Made by a program: the position numbers and the translations under genes. A stretch of DNA of 6,841 nucleotides. Source: Verrucomicrobiales bacterium. GTDB taxonomy: Bacteria > Verrucomicrobiota > Verrucomicrobiia > Limisphaerales > Palsa-1400. The stretch is taken from NCBI GenBank assembly GCA_028293405.1, contig JAQGOW010000540.1, positions 1 through 6,841 of the forward strand. The letters are read 5' to 3'. The notes under the pieces are model-generated. The model made no database searches and was not told the DNA's origin. It saw only the letters and a program-made list of their open reading frames with translations. Positions within the stretch are counted from its first letter, which is position 1; every line of letters begins with the position of its first letter. Positions 4,787-6,841 of the stretch are shown piece after piece.

Positions 4787-5638
4787 ATGTCTTTACTGTT
4801 GTGCGCGATGAATTCTGAAAGCCGCAGGTCGGAGCTCCCGCTTTGGCCGTTTATCATTCTTGATCTCCTGTTCCTTGGCCTGGCGTATCTCATGTTTAAA
4901 AACATGCGCCAACCTCTGGGCGCGGCGGAAGCTGCTGAAATCATTTTATGCGCGGTCGGTGCTGCGATTTGTTTCGCACTGCCGTTTTTGCGTCGGCACG
5001 CCGACGAAACCGCGCTCGCGCAAGTTGAAGCAGTCGCTGGCGCGGTGAACGAAATCAAGAAGCTCGAAACGTTTGGCCAACAAATCAATCTCGCAACCTC
5101 GCAATGGCAAGGCGTCCAGGAACAGTCGACCAAGACGGTGGCGGCAGCGCGGGAAGTAGCCGATGGCATGGCCGCGGAAGCGAAGTCGTTCGTCGAGTTT
5201 CTCAAGAAAGCCAACGATACGGAAAAGACTCATCTGCGCACCGAGGTGGACAAATTGCGCCGCGCGGAAGGCCAGTGGCTCGAAGTGCTGGTGCGAATGA
5301 TGGATAATGTTTACGCGTTGCACCTCGCGGCGCTGCAGTCCGGCAAATCAAATCTCATCAATCAAATTGGCCAGTTTCATAATAGCTGCCGCGACGCTGC
5401 TCGGCGCGTTGGACTGGCGCCGGTGGTGGTTGAACCCGGCACCGCGTTTGATGCGAAGTCGCTGGATTTGTTCGAAGGCGAAAAGGCGAGTGACGATTCG
5501 AAAGTCGGCCAGACGGTCGCGTGTGGCTATACGTATCAGGGGCAGATCATTCGCAAACCGATTGTCGTGTTGATAAGCGAGAAAGCGCCAGAACCGAAAA
5601 AGCCGGCGGAAGAACTTTTGCCCGGGCTCACGAGCTAA
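4787..5638 (+). CDS. Membrane-anchored GrpE-like protein (putative nucleotide exchange factor)
   Basis: A 283-aa protein. Two hydrophobic helices come first, LPLWPFIILDLLFLGLAYLM (17-36) and about residues 50-68, separated by a short polar loop, so both the N-terminus and the large C-terminal part should be cytoplasmic. Residues 72-162 are charged and Ala-rich with heptad-like spacing, a probable coiled coil. The C-terminal part (about 164-266) follows the GrpE plan: WLEVLVRMMDNVYAL at the end of the helix (compare LLPVLDNLERAL), a helical segment ending in GLAPVVVEPGTAFD, then VGQTVACGYTYQGQIIRKPI and VVLIS, matching the GrpE beta-domain signature G-Y-x-x-x-G-x-x-I-R-x-x-x-V-x-V. The conserved HxA after FD in GrpE is replaced by KSLDL, so it is diverged. 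GrpE releases ADP from DnaK; whether this one does is unknown. Normal GrpE is soluble and about 200 aa. Other readings: a scaffold that kept the fold only. The stop overlaps the convergent helicase gene by 4 nt. Confidence 0.8.
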   Translation: MSLLLCAMNSESRRSELPLWPFIILDLLFLGLAYLMFKNMRQPLGAAEAAEIILCAVGAAICFALPFLRRHADETALAQVEAVAGAVNEIKKLETFGQQINLATSQWQGVQEQSTKTVAAAREVADGMAAEAKSFVEFLKKANDTEKTHLRTEVDKLRRAEGQWLEVLVRMMDNVYALHLAALQSGKSNLINQIGQFHNSCRDAARRVGLAPVVVEPGTAFDAKSLDLFEGEKASDDSKVGQTVACGYTYQGQIIRKPIVVLISEKAPEPKKPAEELLPGLTS

Positions 5639-6841
5639 ACGGAATACGTTTTGCCGAGCGACAAAAACTGTAGCCAACGTTTTGTCACCGGCCGATTGTA
5701 GATGCGTTCCAGAGCGCGCGCATAGAGGAGCAGTTGCGGGCGATACAGCGCGACCTTTGCTTCGACATCAGAGGCCGAGTCGGTTTTAAAATCCAGAATC
5801 CAAATTTCTTTCGGCGCGATGACCGCCAGGTCCACCACACCTTGCACGACTACCGACTCACCGCCAGGAGGCGCGAATTCTGGATTGATGTCGGTAAAGT
5901 CGCTCGCGGCAAAACGCGCGGTGAAGGGAAGTTCGCGGCGAATGAATTGCTTCTGCAAAAGAATTTCTTGTGCCGTCGCCGATTGCCAGAACTCCAGTAG
6001 GCGCTGGAAATCGAGACACGCAAATTCTTCTTTTGAAAGAGTTCCGTTTTCGACCAAACGCTGAGCTTCACTTCGAAGACCTGCAATTTGACCAACGCTT
6101 TCGAACCGCACTTGCTCAAGAAATGCATGATGCGCCGAACCGGTCTCAGCCGCGCTGAGTTTTTTAACCGTGCCACGTGCGCGCTCTGTTTTGACGGCGC
6201 GATCGATTTTTAAAAACGGCTGCGCTTCATCGTCACTCAATTCTTTGCGCAAAGCCGAGACACTGGTTTTCGCTGAGCGCGTGGTTGCCCCTTGGTAGGC
6301 ATAGGACCAATCGAGCCGAGTGCGCAACTTCTCCAGAGAGTCGGCTGAAAGCGAAATCGCACCAGCAATATTTGCATTATTCGTGGCCGTTGCGACATCT
6401 ACATCCGCGCACACGCGCCAGCACAACAGGTCGTTTGCGCCTTCGTTGAAGTCGGTGTGATTGCGCGCAAGCCAACTGCCAATCCAATCAAGCGAAGTTT
6501 TGGCTTCACTGAGTTCCGTTGGCCCAAGCCCGCGATTCGCCCACGCGGGCCAACCTTCGTCGAGCTTCTTTTGTCCAACGGAGCCGACGAGAATCAGGCG
6601 ATGCTCGGCGCGAGTCATCGCGACATACAACAAGCGCAACTCTTCACCCAGTGTTTCCAATCGTTGCTGCCGTTGCGCGAGCCAGTAGGGAAGACTCGGA
6701 TACGAACGGCGGTTCGTCGGCGGTTTGACCCTGCCGCACAAACCAAACTTCTCGCTCAAACTGATATCGTTATTGCCGTCGCCAAAATTAAAACGTTTGC
6801 CGAGGTCAGCGACGACGACCACCGGAAATTCCAAACCTTTG
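5635..6841 (-). CDS. addA: AddA-like helicase-nuclease, C-terminal part (UvrD family, PD-(D/E)XK nuclease)
   Basis: The last 401 residues of an SF1A helicase fused to a nuclease; the N-terminal helicase motifs lie beyond the right edge. The visible part opens in helicase motif V (KGLEFPVVVVADLG, 6840 leftward), followed by motif VI (EELRLLYVAMTRAEHRLIL, about residues 66-84). A variable linker leads to a RecB-type nuclease domain: GSAHHAFLEQV (H236-H237 region), RRELPF (302), VQGVVDLAVIA with D337, WILDFKTDSA with D350 and K352, and RPQLLLYARAL with Q369 and Y373, so all catalytic motifs appear intact. In AddAB the enzyme processes double-strand DNA ends for RecA loading at Chi-like sites. 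No Fe-S cysteine set is expected or seen. I choose AddA over RecB from the compact spacing and the closing YRPQLLLYARALERIYNRPV pattern; this remains a judgement because most of the protein is missing. Numbering counts from the first whole codon. Confidence 0.85.
   Translation of the reverse strand, partial: KGLEFPVVVVADLGKRFNFGDGNNDISLSEKFGLCGRVKPPTNRRSYPSLPYWLAQRQQRLETLGEELRLLYVAMTRAEHRLILVGSVGQKKLDEGWPAWANRGLGPTELSEAKTSLDWIGSWLARNHTDFNEGANDLLCWRVCADVDVATATNNANIAGAISLSADSLEKLRTRLDWSYAYQGATTRSAKTSVSALRKELSDDEAQPFLKIDRAVKTERARGTVKKLSAAETGSAHHAFLEQVRFESVGQIAGLRSEAQRLVENGTLSKEEFACLDFQRLLEFWQSATAQEILLQKQFIRRELPFTARFAASDFTDINPEFAPPGGESVVVQGVVDLAVIAPKEIWILDFKTDSASDVEAKVALYRPQLLLYARALERIYNRPVTKRWLQFLSLGKTYSV

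Noticed and set aside
4765..5214. A 149-aa minus-strand ORF and a 125-aa one opposite the GrpE-like gene
   Set aside because: No recognisable motif and no SD. The plus-strand frame has membrane helices and GrpE signature residues.

Overview
The window reads as ordinary chromosomal DNA of a Gram-negative-type bacterium, most likely a member of the Verrucomicrobiota (Chthoniobacter/Spartobacteria-like). This assignment is inference: it rests on small orphan proteins that resemble ones I associate with that phylum, scarce Shine-Dalgarno sequences, a canonical lipobox lipoprotein and an AddA-like helicase-nuclease. I see no rRNA, tRNA, CRISPR array, transposase or phage gene. Seven genes run on the minus strand and one on the plus strand.

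Left part (1-1957, minus strand, read right to left): a 78-aa basic orphan protein, ribose-5-phosphate isomerase B (rpiB), a 176-aa protein with one N-terminal membrane anchor, and the first 163 residues of a dihydrodipicolinate synthase/N-acetylneuraminate lyase superfamily enzyme that runs off the left edge. Gaps are 72-98 nt with no convincing terminators, so they may form one transcription unit.

Middle (1958-2296): the only long non-coding stretch. It holds a clear rho-independent terminator for the lipoprotein gene to its right, two abutting inverted repeats, a 12/13-bp direct repeat and a possible promoter for the 78-aa gene. This compact set of sites is the best candidate for undescribed regulation here.

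Centre right (2297-4719, minus strand): moeA (molybdenum cofactor synthesis) followed after 95 nt by a 375-aa lipoprotein rich in Ser, Gln and Thr. The lipoprotein has a strong SD, a perfect LSGC lipobox and a previously unassigned degenerate repeat (W-x-x-G ... E-P-[SA]-[GA]-[ST]).

Right (4787-6841): on the plus strand, divergent from moeA, a 283-aa protein with two membrane helices, a coiled coil and a C-terminal domain that reads as a diverged GrpE, so apparently a membrane-tethered nucleotide-exchange-factor homologue. It converges, with overlapping stop codons, on the C-terminal part of an AddA-like helicase-nuclease that enters from the right edge.

The genes do not form one obvious pathway. 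The items most worth following are the membrane-anchored GrpE-like protein, the repeat lipoprotein and the palindrome cluster at 2175-2235.
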